Notes: generated from the sequence alone by a model not told the origin. DNA of 64,000 bases from Elusimicrobiota bacterium (GCA_016722575.1 JADKIY010000002.1:992001-1056000); one strand, 5' to 3'; positions 1-9,259 are shown, numbered from the stretch's first letter. A program made the numbers and translations.

Positions 1-882
1 CTCCACGACCACCATGGTCCCGTCGTCCAAATAGGCGACGCCCTGGTCCCGTTCCTTGCCTTCTTTGAGCACGAAGACGTTCATGACTTCGCCGGGGAGC
101 ACCACGGGCTTCAAGGCGTTGGCCAGATCGTTGACGTTCAACACCGTGACGCCCTGGAGGCTCGCGATTTTGTTGAGGTTGAAGTCCGTCGTCAACACCT
201 TGGCGCCCAGGTCTTTGGCCAGGGCCACCAACTTGGAATCGGCTTCCTTGATGTCGGGATAATCTTTATCAAAAATGCGGACCGGCACCTCCGGGTTTTC
301 CTGAAGCCGCGCGAGAATGTCCATGCCGCGCCGCCCCCGGGCCCGCTTGGCCCCGTCGGAGGAATCCGCCACCGCCTGAAGTTCCTGCAGAATGAAGCGC
401 GGAACCACCAGCGTCCCGTAAATAAATTTCGTCTCGCAGATGTCGGCGATGCGGCCGTCGATGAGGACCGACGTGTCCACCAAGTGGGTGGCCAGCGCTT
501 TTTTCTTCGCCCCTTTGACGATCAGATCCCGGTCCAACAGTTCCAATTCCGACCGTTTCCGAACGAACAACACCATGCCGAGATACGACAGCACCAAGTG
601 GGAAATCAGGGACCCCTTCTGCGCGAAGGCGAACACCTTGTCGCTCCCCAGTTGAAACGTCACCCAATTGAGCAGTTGCGCGGTCACCAACCCCAACACC
701 GCGCCGATCACCGCCGAAATAAGCGCGTCCAACGCCACCCGTTCAATGATAATTTCGGCGCCGATGACCAAGAGCGCGACGCCGACGCCGATCAGAATTC
801 CCTTGGAATCATGGGAAATCTGAGTGTAACTGATGATGGGCCCGATCACGATGACCAAGCCCCTTATGATGTTGATAAGCAC
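1..882 (-). CDS. PIN/TRAM-domain membrane protein, YacL-like (3' end outside window)
   Basis: Translating the minus strand gives 294 residues with no stop before the window edge, so the C-terminus is missing. The first ~110 residues form about four hydrophobic membrane segments. A PIN nuclease domain follows (the TSVLIDGR motif supplies the first acidic residue, then an ICET stretch and a TTDFNLNKIA region with the later aspartate). The protein then enters a TRAM-like segment (LPGEVMNVFVLKEGKERDQG). This order is that of Bacillus YacL-type proteins, membrane-anchored PIN-TRAM putative RNases. The GTG start was chosen because it sits right behind a G-rich tract and immediately precedes the first membrane segment. 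It is the last visible gene of the rpsF-dnaB-radA operon, 30 bp behind radA. RNA cleavage is inferred from the family. Confidence 0.85.
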   Translation of the reverse strand, partial: MLINIIRGLVIVIGPIISYTQISHDSKGILIGVGVALLVIGAEIIIERVALDALISAVIGAVLGLVTAQLLNWVTFQLGSDKVFAFAQKGSLISHLVLSYLGMVLFVRKRSELELLDRDLIVKGAKKKALATHLVDTSVLIDGRIADICETKFIYGTLVVPRFILQELQAVADSSDGAKRARGRRGMDILARLQENPEVPVRIFDKDYPDIKEADSKLVALAKDLGAKVLTTDFNLNKIASLQGVTVLNVNDLANALKPVVLPGEVMNVFVLKEGKERDQGVAYLDDGTMVVVE

Positions 883-912
883 GGAGTACCCCCCCCGATT
901 AGGATAATAAAA

Positions 913-2289
913 TCATTGGGCCGAAAGACCGGCCTGCGCCAAGGCTTCCGACAAGGTCGCCACGGCCCGCACGTCCAACCCTTTGGGCGCTTCCAGGGCG
1001 CGCCCCCGCGCTTTGGGCATGATCACGCGGGAGAATCCCAACTGCGCGGCCTCGCTCAACCGTTCCGCGGTCTGGGCGACGGGGCGCAATTCGCCGCTCA
1101 ACCCCACTTCGCCCAGCCAAAGCGTCTTGGCCGGGATGGAACGATCCAAAAAAGAACTGGCGATGGCCGCCGAAATGGCCAAATCGGCGGCGGGTTCGCG
1201 CACGTCCAGACCGCCGGTGGCGTTCACGTAGACGTCCTGGGAATCCAGGTGAAAACCGCACCGTTTGTCCAACACCGCCACCAGGAGCAACGTCCGGTTG
1301 TAGTCGACCCCGGACATCTGGCGTCGGGGCATGCCGAAAAGGGTTCGAGAGGTGAGGGCCTGAACCTCCACCAAGAGCGGCCGGGTGCCTTCCAGGGCGG
1401 CCAAGACCGCCGTGCCCGCCGGGGCGGCCCCCGCGTGGTCCCCCAAGAAGAGCGCCGAGGGATTTTTGACTTCGGCCAACCCCGTTCCCGTCATCTCAAA
1501 CACGCCGATCTCGTTGGTGGGGCCGAACCGATTTTTGACGGCCCGCAAAATCCGGTGAATGTCCTGCCGCTCGGTTTCAAAATAAAGGACCGTGTCCACC
1601 ATGTGTTCCAACACCCGGGGCCCCGCCAAATCCCCTTCCTTGGTCACGTGGCCCAGGAGGAAAACACCGATGCCCCGGCCCTTGGCCAGGTGAAGCAGCT
1701 CCGCCGCGCATTCCCGGATTTGAGCCACGGCGCCCGGGGCGCCGGCCACGTCGGGCTTGTGAACGGTTTGGACGGAATCGACGACCAACACGCCGGGCCG
1801 CGTTTCCTCCACGGCTTCGAGAATCTTGGTGAGGTCCGTTTCGGCCACCAAAAAGAGGGCCGGGTTGCGGACGCCCAAACGCGCCGCCCGCCCTTTCACT
1901 TGATCCGGCGACTCTTCCCCCGAAACATAGAGAACCGGAAAATCCGGCCGGGCCAATTGATTCGCCACCTGGAGCATCAGCGTCGATTTGCCGATCCCCG
2001 GAGCGCCCCCGAGCAAAACCAGGGAGCCGGGCCACAACCCGCCGCCCAAAATTCGGTCGAATTCGCCGATGCCGGTCAACCGCCGCTCCGCCGTGAGGAC
2101 GGCCGTGTCGGCCAGGGACATCACCGGGGACGAAAACTCCGTGAGTCGGCGGGGCGCCGCCGCCGGCGGCGCGTCCTTCCGTTGCACCAAGGTGTTCCAT
2201 TGCCCGCAGGCGGGGCATTGTCCGGCCCACTTGGGCGTGTCGGCCCCGCAATCGCCGCAGACGAACAGAACCCGCGTTTTCGTTTTCAC
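913..2289 (-). CDS. radA: DNA repair protein RadA/Sms
   Basis: RadA is a RecA-family DNA-dependent ATPase and helicase that processes recombination branch structures. The 458-residue product has the full family layout. An N-terminal C4 zinc finger lies at C11, C14, C25 and C28. The RecA-like core has Walker A GGAPGIGKST near residue 95 and the RadA-specific KNRFG motif near residue 250. A Lon-protease-like C-terminal domain occupies about 275-458. Length matches the family norm (~450-460). It lies between the DUF151 nuclease gene (25 bp upstream) and the PIN/TRAM gene, all on the same strand, so it is probably read from the rpsF promoter region. Nothing looks damaged. Confidence 0.98.
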   Translation of the reverse strand: MKTKTRVLFVCGDCGADTPKWAGQCPACGQWNTLVQRKDAPPAAAPRRLTEFSSPVMSLADTAVLTAERRLTGIGEFDRILGGGLWPGSLVLLGGAPGIGKSTLMLQVANQLARPDFPVLYVSGEESPDQVKGRAARLGVRNPALFLVAETDLTKILEAVEETRPGVLVVDSVQTVHKPDVAGAPGAVAQIRECAAELLHLAKGRGIGVFLLGHVTKEGDLAGPRVLEHMVDTVLYFETERQDIHRILRAVKNRFGPTNEIGVFEMTGTGLAEVKNPSALFLGDHAGAAPAGTAVLAALEGTRPLLVEVQALTSRTLFGMPRRQMSGVDYNRTLLLVAVLDKRCGFHLDSQDVYVNATGGLDVREPAADLAISAAIASSFLDRSIPAKTLWLGEVGLSGELRPVAQTAERLSEAAQLGFSRVIMPKARGRALEAPKGLDVRAVATLSEALAQAGLSAQ

Positions 2290-2314
2290 CGGCGGGCCGA
2301 CCGCGCGCGGGGGG

Positions 2315-2836
2315 TCATTTTTTCGGCTCTTCGCCGCCCGCCTCGGGGTCCTGGGGTTTTTTTAAATCTTTAAAAAAATCTTCGGGCTTCATGGTTTGAA
2401 GGCTTTTCTTGAACTCCTGCACTTCCTCCTCGGAAATGGGCTTCAGGAGTTCCGGACACGCCTCGAACACCTCGTCGGCCACGAAGATGGGGCAATTGCG
2501 CCGGACCGCCAAGGCGATGGAATCCGACGGGCGGGCGTCCACCACCAGCCGCTCCTCGTCCCGTTTCAAATGGATTTCCGCAAAAAAAGTGCTGTCGCGC
2601 AGGTCCGTCACCACGACCTTCTCGAGGGTCGTCCCCAGACGCTCCAGGGCGTCCAGAAAAAGGTCGTGGGTCAGGGGCCGGGGAAATTTTTGGCCGGCCA
2701 GCGCCATTCCGATGGACCCCCCTTCGTACAACCCGATCCACACCGGGAGAAGTCGGGGGCCTTCGGTTTCCTCCAACACCAAAACGCACTGGCCACCCAC
2801 GTTGGCCAAAGAATAGATGCGGGCTTCGTGCAGCAT
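2315..2836 (-). CDS. Bifunctional nuclease family protein (DUF151/BFN)
   Basis: The 173-residue protein starts with the typical DUF151 strand pattern (RIYSLANVGGQCVLVLEE) followed by the LLPVWIGLYEGGSI motif. It continues through the region with PLTHDLFLDALERLG and the signature DARPSDSIALAVR. Family members are reported to have DNase/RNase activity, but the bacterial role is poorly known. The last ~40 residues are a charged Lys/Glu-rich tail. It sits 11 bp behind the MCE-family gene and just ahead of radA, consistent with a nucleic-acid-related module at the operon end. Family assignment is firm; activity is inference. Confidence 0.92.
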   Translation of the reverse strand: MLHEARIYSLANVGGQCVLVLEETEGPRLLPVWIGLYEGGSIGMALAGQKFPRPLTHDLFLDALERLGTTLEKVVVTDLRDSTFFAEIHLKRDEERLVVDARPSDSIALAVRRNCPIFVADEVFEACPELLKPISEEEVQEFKKSLQTMKPEDFFKDLKKPQDPEAGGEEPKK

Positions 2837-2847
2837 GATCGCCTTTC

Positions 2848-4215
2848 TTATCGCGCGATGTTGACGAGGCCGAAGAGAAACGCGATGTCTTCGTCCTTAA
2901 AGAGAACGTTCACGTTGGCGTTGACGTTTTTGCGCACCGCCAAATCCTCCACCCCCCCGCCGACCCACACCCAGGGGGCGATCGCGTTCACCCGCAGGCC
3001 GGCGTTGTAGACCGGCTTGTCCATTTTGACCCCGCGAACCGTTTCGTCCCGTCCGAAATTGTAGGCTTCGCCTTCCACTTCGACGCGGCGGTTCCAGGCC
3101 GAGGAAGCGGGCAACGGGCGGAACCGGGCGCCCACGCCCCCCGCCGAGCGGATGGCGCCGGCGTAAAGCGTCAGGGGACCGAAATCCTTGCCCATGACGG
3201 CGGTGACGGTGTTGCGTCGCTCCAAATCGGCGTTGGGATCGGCCTTCCGGTCTTCCCGGCGGCCCAGGTTGTTGCCGGCGATGTAGTAAAACTTGCCCGG
3301 CCGCGGAACCCAGCGCAATCCCAAATCCGCCCGGAACTTGTCGTCCTCAAAATCGTAACGATGACGGTAATCCCAGTAGACCTCGATGCGGGACACCCGG
3401 CCGGTGAAAGTCTCCATATCTTTCGTCGCCTGCTTGACGCTGGCCATGGTCTGCTTCAATTCGTCGCCCATCTTTTCATCGGTGACCAGCTTGCCCAGAA
3501 GGCCTTGGCCGCTCTGCACCCGGGCGGTCAAATCGTCCAACCGTTCGGAAACGGATCGGAATTTGGCCAAGGCGACCTTGATGTCCTCTTTGTGGTCCGT
3601 GGTGATTTCGGCCATGTCCGCGGCCACGCGCTTGGCGTGGGCCGAAACGTCCCGGATGTTTTGGACGATTTCGGTCATTTCGGCCCGCTGTTCGCCCAGG
3701 GAGTCCGCCAGCGCCTGGGAAACTTTTCGGAAATTCGCGAGGGTGGCCTTGAGGTTTTCCCCCACGGCGCCGGTTTTGGGGTCTTCCTTGAGGAAATCCC
3801 CCAGTTTGGTCATGATTTCATCAAAGGTCAAGGAGGGGTCGCCTTCCAAGGTGTCGCCCGGTTGAAGGACCGGGGCGGCGGGATCCCCTAAATTGAGGTC
3901 CAGGAATTTGCTCCCGATCAACCCGGTCGAGGACACGTGGGCCCGGGCGCCTTGGTGAATCGACACGTCTTCCCGAAGTTCGATGCGCACGCGGGCCCGG
4001 GGCCCCACGAGATCGATGGTGTCCACCTGTCCCACTTCGACGCCCGCGATTTTGACCGGTCCTTTTTTCGGCAGGCCCCCCGCGTCGTCGAAATAGACGT
4101 AAAGGGGGTAGCGGCTTCGAACGTGGAAATCCCCCAGGATCAAGATGCCCGCGGCGAAGACAAAAAGCCCCGCCAGGGTGAACAACCCGACTTTGGATTC
4201 GGAGGTGAGGGCCAT
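2848..4215 (-). CDS. mlaD: MCE-family lipid transport protein (MlaD-like) with C-terminal beta-rich extension
   Basis: MlaD-type proteins are inner-membrane-anchored periplasmic subunits of lipid ABC transporters. Residues 1-28 contain one membrane anchor. Residues 36-115 form the MCE domain (YPLYVYFDDAGGLPKKGPV, then GLIGSKFLDL). Residues ~125-270 are a long amphipathic/coiled-coil region. From ~272 to 455 comes a part absent from the ~180-residue E. coli MlaD: alternating aromatic and polar beta-strands (RIEVYWDYRHRYDF, WVPRPGKFYYIAGN, LTLYAGAIRSAGG, VWVGGGVEDLAV) resembling a small outer-membrane barrel or beta-sheet domain. The start overlaps the mlaF stop (TGATG), so the three mla genes are translationally coupled. 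MCE assignment is firm; the barrel reading is inference. Confidence 0.92.
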   Translation of the reverse strand: MALTSESKVGLFTLAGLFVFAAGILILGDFHVRSRYPLYVYFDDAGGLPKKGPVKIAGVEVGQVDTIDLVGPRARVRIELREDVSIHQGARAHVSSTGLIGSKFLDLNLGDPAAPVLQPGDTLEGDPSLTFDEIMTKLGDFLKEDPKTGAVGENLKATLANFRKVSQALADSLGEQRAEMTEIVQNIRDVSAHAKRVAADMAEITTDHKEDIKVALAKFRSVSERLDDLTARVQSGQGLLGKLVTDEKMGDELKQTMASVKQATKDMETFTGRVSRIEVYWDYRHRYDFEDDKFRADLGLRWVPRPGKFYYIAGNNLGRREDRKADPNADLERRNTVTAVMGKDFGPLTLYAGAIRSAGGVGARFRPLPASSAWNRRVEVEGEAYNFGRDETVRGVKMDKPVYNAGLRVNAIAPWVWVGGGVEDLAVRKNVNANVNVLFKDEDIAFLFGLVNIAR

Positions 4216-4979
4216 CAGACGTAGGCCTTGACGGGCATCTGAATGGGGCCGTGGGAGGAGCCCGTGATGAACTGGCGGAGCACGGGGTCCGTCGTCGCCT
4301 GAATTTCCGCGGGGGTGCCCACGGAGACCAGGCGCCCCTCGTAAATCATGGCGATGCGGTTCGAGATCTTGTAGGCGGATTTCATATCGTGGGTCACGGC
4401 GATGGAGGTGATTTTAAGCTTCTCCCGAATGTTGACGATCAAATCGTTGATGACGTCCGACATGATGGGGTCCAGCCCCGTGGTCGGCTCGTCGTACAAA
4501 ATGTATTCCGGCTCGTGGGCGATGGCCCGGGCCAATCCCACGCGCTTTTTCATCCCGCCGGAAAGCTCCGCGGGTTTCAGCCGCGCCACTTCCGGCTTGA
4601 GCCCCACCAAACCCAGGCTCCGCTCCACCAGTTCGTCCGCCCGGCCCAGGGATTTGCGGTTCAGGTTCCGGACCCCGAAAAGTACATTTTCGGCCACGGT
4701 GAGCGAATCGAACAGGGCCGCGCCCTGAAAAAGAAAGCCGAATTTCTTCTGAACCTCGGCCAGGGCGTCTTCGCCGATCCCGGCGATGTCCTGGCCGTCG
4801 ACGATCACCCGGCCCTGGTCCGGCCGCAACAGACCCACCATGAGCTTGAGCGTCACGCTTTTTCCGGTGCCCGAGCCCCCGATGATGGTCAGGGTCTCCC
4901 CGTCCCGGATTTCCAGGGAGAGGCCGCGCAGGACGCGGTTGGCCCCGAAGGCCTTGTGGACGTTGTCCAGCCGAATCAT
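4215..4979 (-). CDS. mlaF: MlaF-like ABC transporter ATP-binding protein
   Basis: This is the ATPase of the lipid (Mla/MCE) ABC importer-exporter. The 254-residue product begins MIRLDNVHKAFG. It has Walker A GGSGTGKSVT near residue 38, a Q-loop, the signature LSGGMKKRVGLARAIA (the GGMKKR form typical of MlaF/Ttg2A), Walker B ILYDEPTTGLDP and an H-loop (VTHDM). The ATG was chosen over longer upstream starts because it overlaps the mlaE stop as TGATG and places the first beta-strand correctly. It couples to mlaE upstream and mlaD downstream. Confidence 0.97.
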   Translation of the reverse strand: MIRLDNVHKAFGANRVLRGLSLEIRDGETLTIIGGSGTGKSVTLKLMVGLLRPDQGRVIVDGQDIAGIGEDALAEVQKKFGFLFQGAALFDSLTVAENVLFGVRNLNRKSLGRADELVERSLGLVGLKPEVARLKPAELSGGMKKRVGLARAIAHEPEYILYDEPTTGLDPIMSDVINDLIVNIREKLKITSIAVTHDMKSAYKISNRIAMIYEGRLVSVGTPAEIQATTDPVLRQFITGSSHGPIQMPVKAYV

Positions 4980-5773
4980 CAGCCGATGCCCAGGGACACC
5001 AGGAGCGCCGACAGGAAGTAATCGCTGACCAAAATAAAAACCATGCTGACCACCACCGCGCTGGTCGTGGCCCGGCCCACCCCTTCGGCGCCGCCGGAGG
5101 TTTTGAGCCCTTTGTAACAGGACGTCGTGACTATTATGAGAGCATAAGCCAGGGACTTGATCAACCCGTGAAACGCGTCCTCCAATTCGATGGCGTTGAT
5201 TTCGTCCCAAAAGGTGGAGGAGGGAATCCCCAGACGGAAATGGGCGACCAGATACCCGCCCCCGATGCCGATCAAATCGGCGAACACGGTGAGGAGCGGC
5301 ACCATCAAAAGGCACGCCAGGAAGCGCGGCACGACCAGATAACGCACGGGGTTGGTGCCCAGGGTGAAAAGGGCGTCCACCTGCTCGGTCACGTTCATGG
5401 TCCCGATTTCGGCCGCGATGGCGGCCCCCACCCGGCCCGCCACCACCACGGCGGTTAAGACGGGGCCCAGTTCCTTTAAGAGCGACAACCCCACCACGGT
5501 CCCCACGTAGAGGGGTTCGTTGAAGACTTTTTTGAAGGAAAATCCGGTTTGAAGGGCGAGCACCATGCCCGTAAACAGCGCGGTGAGGCTGGTGACCGCG
5601 AAGGATTGGTAGCCGATTTCGTACATCTGGGCGACGACGTTTTTGGTGTCCAGGCGGGTCGTGAAAATCGTCCGCACGGTTTTCCGCAGCAACACGATGA
5701 CGCTCCCCACGGTCTCGGAAAGATCCACGACCTGCCGGGAGAAAATCTGAAAGGTGACGCGGATCGGTTTCAC
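4979..5773 (-). CDS. mlaE: MlaE-like permease (ABC transporter)
   Basis: MlaE is the integral membrane permease of the MCE lipid transport system. The 264-residue product has the MlaE-type fold: an N-terminal amphipathic segment, then five to six membrane helices. Family motifs include the ALFTGMVLALQTG region, GPVLTAVVVAGRVGAAIAAEIGTM and the C-terminal CYKGLKTSGGAEGVGRATTSAVV. I chose the GTG whose last two bases start the alr stop (GTGA), because the reading frame upstream of it is the antisense of alr and shows no homology. Together with mlaF and mlaD it makes the core transporter; mlaB and mlaC are not in the window. Confidence 0.96.
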   Translation of the reverse strand: MKPIRVTFQIFSRQVVDLSETVGSVIVLLRKTVRTIFTTRLDTKNVVAQMYEIGYQSFAVTSLTALFTGMVLALQTGFSFKKVFNEPLYVGTVVGLSLLKELGPVLTAVVVAGRVGAAIAAEIGTMNVTEQVDALFTLGTNPVRYLVVPRFLACLLMVPLLTVFADLIGIGGGYLVAHFRLGIPSSTFWDEINAIELEDAFHGLIKSLAYALIIVTTSCYKGLKTSGGAEGVGRATTSAVVVSMVFILVSDYFLSALLVSLGIG

Positions 5774-6954
5774 GGGGTCTCCCGGTAAAGGCGCGGCACG
5801 CGCTTGGACACGCCGCAAAGAATTTCGTAGGGGATCGTTCCGGCGGATTGGGCCACGTCCGCCGCCGATATGTTTTGCCCGCCTTGCTGGCCGATCAAAA
5901 CGACCTCCTCGCCCACGTCCACGCCCCGCAGCCCCGTGACGTCCACCAAAATCTGGTCCATGGTCACGCGCCCCACCACGGCGCAGCGCCGGCCCTTGAT
6001 CAGGACTTCCCCCCGGTTGGAGAGATTCCGGGGGTAGCCGTCCGCGTAACCCACGGGGAGGGTCGCGATCCGCGACCGCCGTCGGGCCCGCCAAGTCCAC
6101 CCGTAACTGACCGGGGTGCCCTTGGGAATCATTTTCACAAAAACGACGCGGGTCTTCCAGGACAAAACGGGCCGAAGGGAAAGGATTTTCCCCAAGGACG
6201 GCGACGGAGGCACGCCGAAGAGCGCGATTCCCGGCCGGACCAAATCGTAGCGGGCGGCGGGCCGGCCCAGGGCCCCGGCGGAATTGGCGGCGTGGACCCA
6301 GGGGGGGCGGCTCGGAAGGCCGCCGAGCGCCTCTTCAAAAGCCCGCAGCTGCTGGGCCGTTTCGGGGGCGGAATCCCCGCAGGCCAAATGGGTGTAGACG
6401 CCTTCCACGCGCAAAAACGGGTTCGCTTGAAAAAGACCGAGGGCTTCCCGGGCGGTGGCCGGGGCCATGCCGATCCGCCCCATGCCCGTATCGATTTTCA
6501 CGTGGCATTCCGCGGGGCGGCCGAGCCGCCGGGCCCGGTAGGCCAAGGCCTGGGCAGCGCCGCGGCTACCAATCGTGGGCGTCAAGCGGCCGGCCAGGGC
6601 CGCGTCCAAACTTTCGAAGGGATAAAGGCTTCCCAGAATCAGAATTCGTTCCCGAAGGCCCCCGGCGCGAAGGGCCAACCCTTCCTCCACGCTGGACACC
6701 CCGAACCCCCAAAGGCGGATTTTCTGGCCCAGCCGGGCCGCGGCCCGGGCCAGGGGAAGGGCCCCGTGGCCGTACCCATCCGCTTTCAGAACGGCCATGA
6801 TCGACACCCGCCGGGGCAAAAAACGCGCCAGGGATTTGAGATTGAATCGGAAGGCGTTGAGATCGATTTCCGCCCAGGTGGGACGGAGGGAACCGGCGGC
6901 GTAGGACGGAAGGACGGGCAGCGCCGCGGGGGCGCCCCGCGACGGAGACGACAC
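5770..6954 (-). CDS. alr: Alanine racemase
   Basis: This PLP enzyme interconverts L- and D-alanine for peptidoglycan. The 394-residue product has the PLP-lysine motif VLKADGYGHG (K57), an IDTGMGRIG motif, the HAANSAG motif and the second catalytic tyrosine in GTPVSYGWTW. The C-terminal beta domain includes LPVGYADGYPR and GRVTMDQILVDVT. The ~24-residue N-terminal extension before RPTWAEIDL is longer than usual. The GTG start overlaps the dnaB stop, and the gene's own stop overlaps the mlaE start, so it is embedded in the operon by coupling on both sides. Confidence 0.97.
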   Translation of the reverse strand: MSSPSRGAPAALPVLPSYAAGSLRPTWAEIDLNAFRFNLKSLARFLPRRVSIMAVLKADGYGHGALPLARAAARLGQKIRLWGFGVSSVEEGLALRAGGLRERILILGSLYPFESLDAALAGRLTPTIGSRGAAQALAYRARRLGRPAECHVKIDTGMGRIGMAPATAREALGLFQANPFLRVEGVYTHLACGDSAPETAQQLRAFEEALGGLPSRPPWVHAANSAGALGRPAARYDLVRPGIALFGVPPSPSLGKILSLRPVLSWKTRVVFVKMIPKGTPVSYGWTWRARRRSRIATLPVGYADGYPRNLSNRGEVLIKGRRCAVVGRVTMDQILVDVTGLRGVDVGEEVVLIGQQGGQNISAADVAQSAGTIPYEILCGVSKRVPRLYRETP

Positions 6955-8333
6955 TAAAACTCCTCGCCCTCGCGGGCGGGATCGACAAACTTGGTGTAAT
7001 CGGAAAGGAAATTCAAATCGATGTCGCCGATGGGGCCGTTGCGCTGTTTGAGCACGAACAATTTGGCTTTCCCCTTGAGGTCCGGATCGTCCCGCCGGTA
7101 GACTTCCTCCCGGAAAATGGCGGCCACGACGTCGGCGTCCTGTTCCAGGGCCCCCGATTCGCGCAAATCCGACAGTTGGGGCCGGCCTTCGCGCCCCTTG
7201 TCCTCGGGACGGCGGTTCAGCTGGGAGAGGGCGATCACGGGAACTTGCAATTCCCGTGCCAGGGCCTTAATGGACCGGGAAATTTCGGAAATTTCCTGCT
7301 GGCGGCTTTCCACGGCGCCCCCAGCGTGAAGCAGTTGAATGTAGTCGATGACGATCAAAGACAGGGGATTGCCCCGGTGGCGGAGTTCGTGGGCCCAGCG
7401 GCGGGCGGAACTGCGGATGTCCAAAATGGAGGGGCTGGTGGAAAAATCGAAATACAACGGCGCTCCGGCGATTTGGCTGGCCACGTTGGTGATGTTGGGC
7501 CAACTTTTCCGGGACAAAAAGCCCTCCCGCACGCTCCGCAAATTGATGCGCGCCTGGCTGGAGAGGAGGCGGAGCCCGATTTCCTGCTCGCTCATTTCCA
7601 GGGAGAAGAACACCACCGGCCGTTTTTCTTTCAACGCCACGTGCTCGGCGATGTTCAGGCAGAAAGCCGTTTTGCCCATGGAGGGCCGGCCCGCGATGAT
7701 GACCAGGTTGGCCGCCTGAAGGCCCGAGGTCATCTTGTCCAGCTCCGCAAACCCCGTGGCCACGCCGGTCACCAGCTTGCTGGACTCCGCCATTTTCTCC
7801 AGGGTGGAAATGGCGCCCTGCATCAGAACGCTGGCCGCCGTCATGCCCTTGGTGGACCGGGCCTGGGCCAGCTCGAAAAACATCTGCTGGGCTTCGTCCA
7901 ACAACTTCTGGGCCTCGTCGCCGGACTCGAAGCAATTGCCCGACACCTTTTTGGCGATGTCGATCATGCTGCGGAGAATCGACTTTTCCCGAACGATGCG
8001 GGCGTAGTGCTCGACGTTGAGGGCGGAGGGAACGAGGTTCGTCAGCTGGATCAGGGTCGCCCGGCTGACCGACTCGTTCAGTTTGTTGTTGTGCTGGAGG
8101 TAGTCGCCGACAGTGATAATGTCGGCGGCCACGTTTTGATCGTGGAGGGTTCGAATGGCTTCGAAAACGATCTGATGGGTGGGGGAATAGAAATCCCCCT
8201 CCCGGAGCATGTCGAAGGCCTTAAGAGCGGCCTCTTTTTCAATCAACATGCTCCCCAGGACGGCCATTTCGGCCTCCGTGTTTTGGGGAGGGACTTTGCC
8301 CAAACCCAGGACTTCCCGAATGGATTCCGGCAT
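6954..8333 (-). CDS. dnaB: Replicative DNA helicase DnaB
   Basis: DnaB is the hexameric helicase that unwinds DNA at the replication fork. The 459-residue product has the N-terminal helical domain (PPQNTEAEMAVLGSML), the linker helix, and the RecA-like C-terminal domain with Walker A GRPSMGKTA near residue 212. Walker B-type LIVIDYIQLL, the SQLNRR motif and the DLRESGALEQDADVV motif follow. Length and motifs match the family. It follows rplI by 25 bp, the widespread rpsF-ssb-rpsR-rplI-dnaB order. No intein or insertion is present. Confidence 0.98.
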   Translation of the reverse strand: MPESIREVLGLGKVPPQNTEAEMAVLGSMLIEKEAALKAFDMLREGDFYSPTHQIVFEAIRTLHDQNVAADIITVGDYLQHNNKLNESVSRATLIQLTNLVPSALNVEHYARIVREKSILRSMIDIAKKVSGNCFESGDEAQKLLDEAQQMFFELAQARSTKGMTAASVLMQGAISTLEKMAESSKLVTGVATGFAELDKMTSGLQAANLVIIAGRPSMGKTAFCLNIAEHVALKEKRPVVFFSLEMSEQEIGLRLLSSQARINLRSVREGFLSRKSWPNITNVASQIAGAPLYFDFSTSPSILDIRSSARRWAHELRHRGNPLSLIVIDYIQLLHAGGAVESRQQEISEISRSIKALARELQVPVIALSQLNRRPEDKGREGRPQLSDLRESGALEQDADVVAAIFREEVYRRDDPDLKGKAKLFVLKQRNGPIGDIDLNFLSDYTKFVDPAREGEEF

Positions 8334-8358
8334 GGGACCTCCGGGCGCCCCGGCGGAC

Positions 8359-8811
8359 TTACGCCTGGGGCTGGACCTGGATCTTGAAGGTCGCGCGAAC
8401 CTGCGGGTGCAGGCGCACGGCGCCCTGAAATTCGCCCGTGGTGCGGATCTGGTCTTTGAGCTCGATCCAACGGCGGTCCAAGGTCACGCCCTTTTCGGCG
8501 AAGGCCCGGGCCACGTCGCCCGTGGTGATGGAGCCGTAGAGCTTCCCGTCTTGGCCGGCGCGGGAGCTCAGGGTCAGGACCACGTCCTGGATCTGCTTGG
8601 CCCGTTCCTGGGACGCAGTCAGCTTCGACTCGCGATCGGCTTCCACTTTTTCCTTCTGGGTTTCCCAGTATTCCCGGGCCCGGGGGGTGGAAGGCACCGC
8701 GAGCTTCCGCGGAATCAGGTAGTTCCGGGCGTAGCCGGGAGCGACGTCTTTCGCGTCGCCGGCGATGCCCAGGTTGGGAATGTCTTTTTGGAGAATGACT
8801 TTCGTTTTCAT
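8359..8811 (-). CDS. rplI: 50S ribosomal protein bL9
   Basis: bL9 has two globular domains joined by a long helix and sits near the base of the L1 stalk. The 150-residue product begins MKTKVILQKDIPNLG and carries the conserved GDAKDVAPGYARNYLIPRKLA segment of the N-terminal rRNA-binding domain. A charged helix and the C-terminal domain (LYGSITTGDVARAF) follow. The size is normal. The gene is only 1 bp from rpsR, so the two are almost certainly co-translated. Confidence 0.98.
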   Translation of the reverse strand: MKTKVILQKDIPNLGIAGDAKDVAPGYARNYLIPRKLAVPSTPRAREYWETQKEKVEADRESKLTASQERAKQIQDVVLTLSSRAGQDGKLYGSITTGDVARAFAEKGVTLDRRWIELKDQIRTTGEFQGAVRLHPQVRATFKIQVQPQA

Positions 8812-8812
8812 G

Positions 8813-9238
8813 TTATTCCCCCGTGTAGGGCAGGAGCGCCAGGGTCTGGGCGCGCTTGATGGCCTGCGTCAATTGACGCTGATGGCCGGCGCAGTTGCCC
8901 GTGGTGCGTCCCGAAAGGATTTTGCCCCGGGCGGTCAAAAAGCCCCGGAGAATGGGAATGGCTTTGTAGTCGACTTCGGAGATCTTCTCCGCACAGAAGC
9001 GGCACACCTTGCGGCGCGGGGGCGGACGGCGGCCGCGGCCGCCGGGACCGGTGGGACGGCCGCCGGGACCCGAGCGGGGACCGCCGGGGCCGGAACGGGG
9101 GCCGCCGAAAGAGGGACGTCCACCGGGACGCGCGCCCATGGGGGCGCCCAGGGGTTTGGGACCGGTCGAAACCGGGGCTTTATCGCCCGCGCCGGCCGTG
9201 GGGGCCGCGGGGGTCGTGGGGGGCAGGGATTCGGTCAT
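8813..9238 (-). CDS. rpsR: 30S ribosomal protein bS18 with long N-terminal Gly/Pro/Arg extension
   Basis: The last ~70 residues are a normal bS18, binding partner of bS6 on the 30S platform: [18 protein letters not shown], then [25 protein letters not shown]79, C82, C116 and H119 look like a zinc site of the C+ type of S18. The first ~75 residues are an extra low-complexity, probably disordered segment of Pro, Gly, Ala and Arg with a repeated GPRSGPGG unit. Typical S18 is 75-80 residues, so this one is nearly double. The start is supported by an appropriate spacing behind AGGAGAAC upstream and by the continuous frame. The bS6 gene in the same operon carries a comparable C-terminal extension. 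Confidence 0.96.
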   Translation of the reverse strand: MTESLPPTTPAAPTAGAGDKAPVSTGPKPLGAPMGARPGGRPSFGGPRSGPGGPRSGPGGRPTGPGGRGRRPPPRRKVCRFCAEKISEVDYKAIPILRGFLTARGKILSGRTTGNCAGHQRQLTQAIKRAQTLALLPYTGE

Positions 9239-9259
9239 TTTCGTTCTCCTAAAGGGTTC

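Noticed and set aside
484..2373. 629-residue open frame on plus
   Set aside because: It is the antisense of radA, rich in Arg/His/Gly/Pro, with no family motif, while radA is certain.
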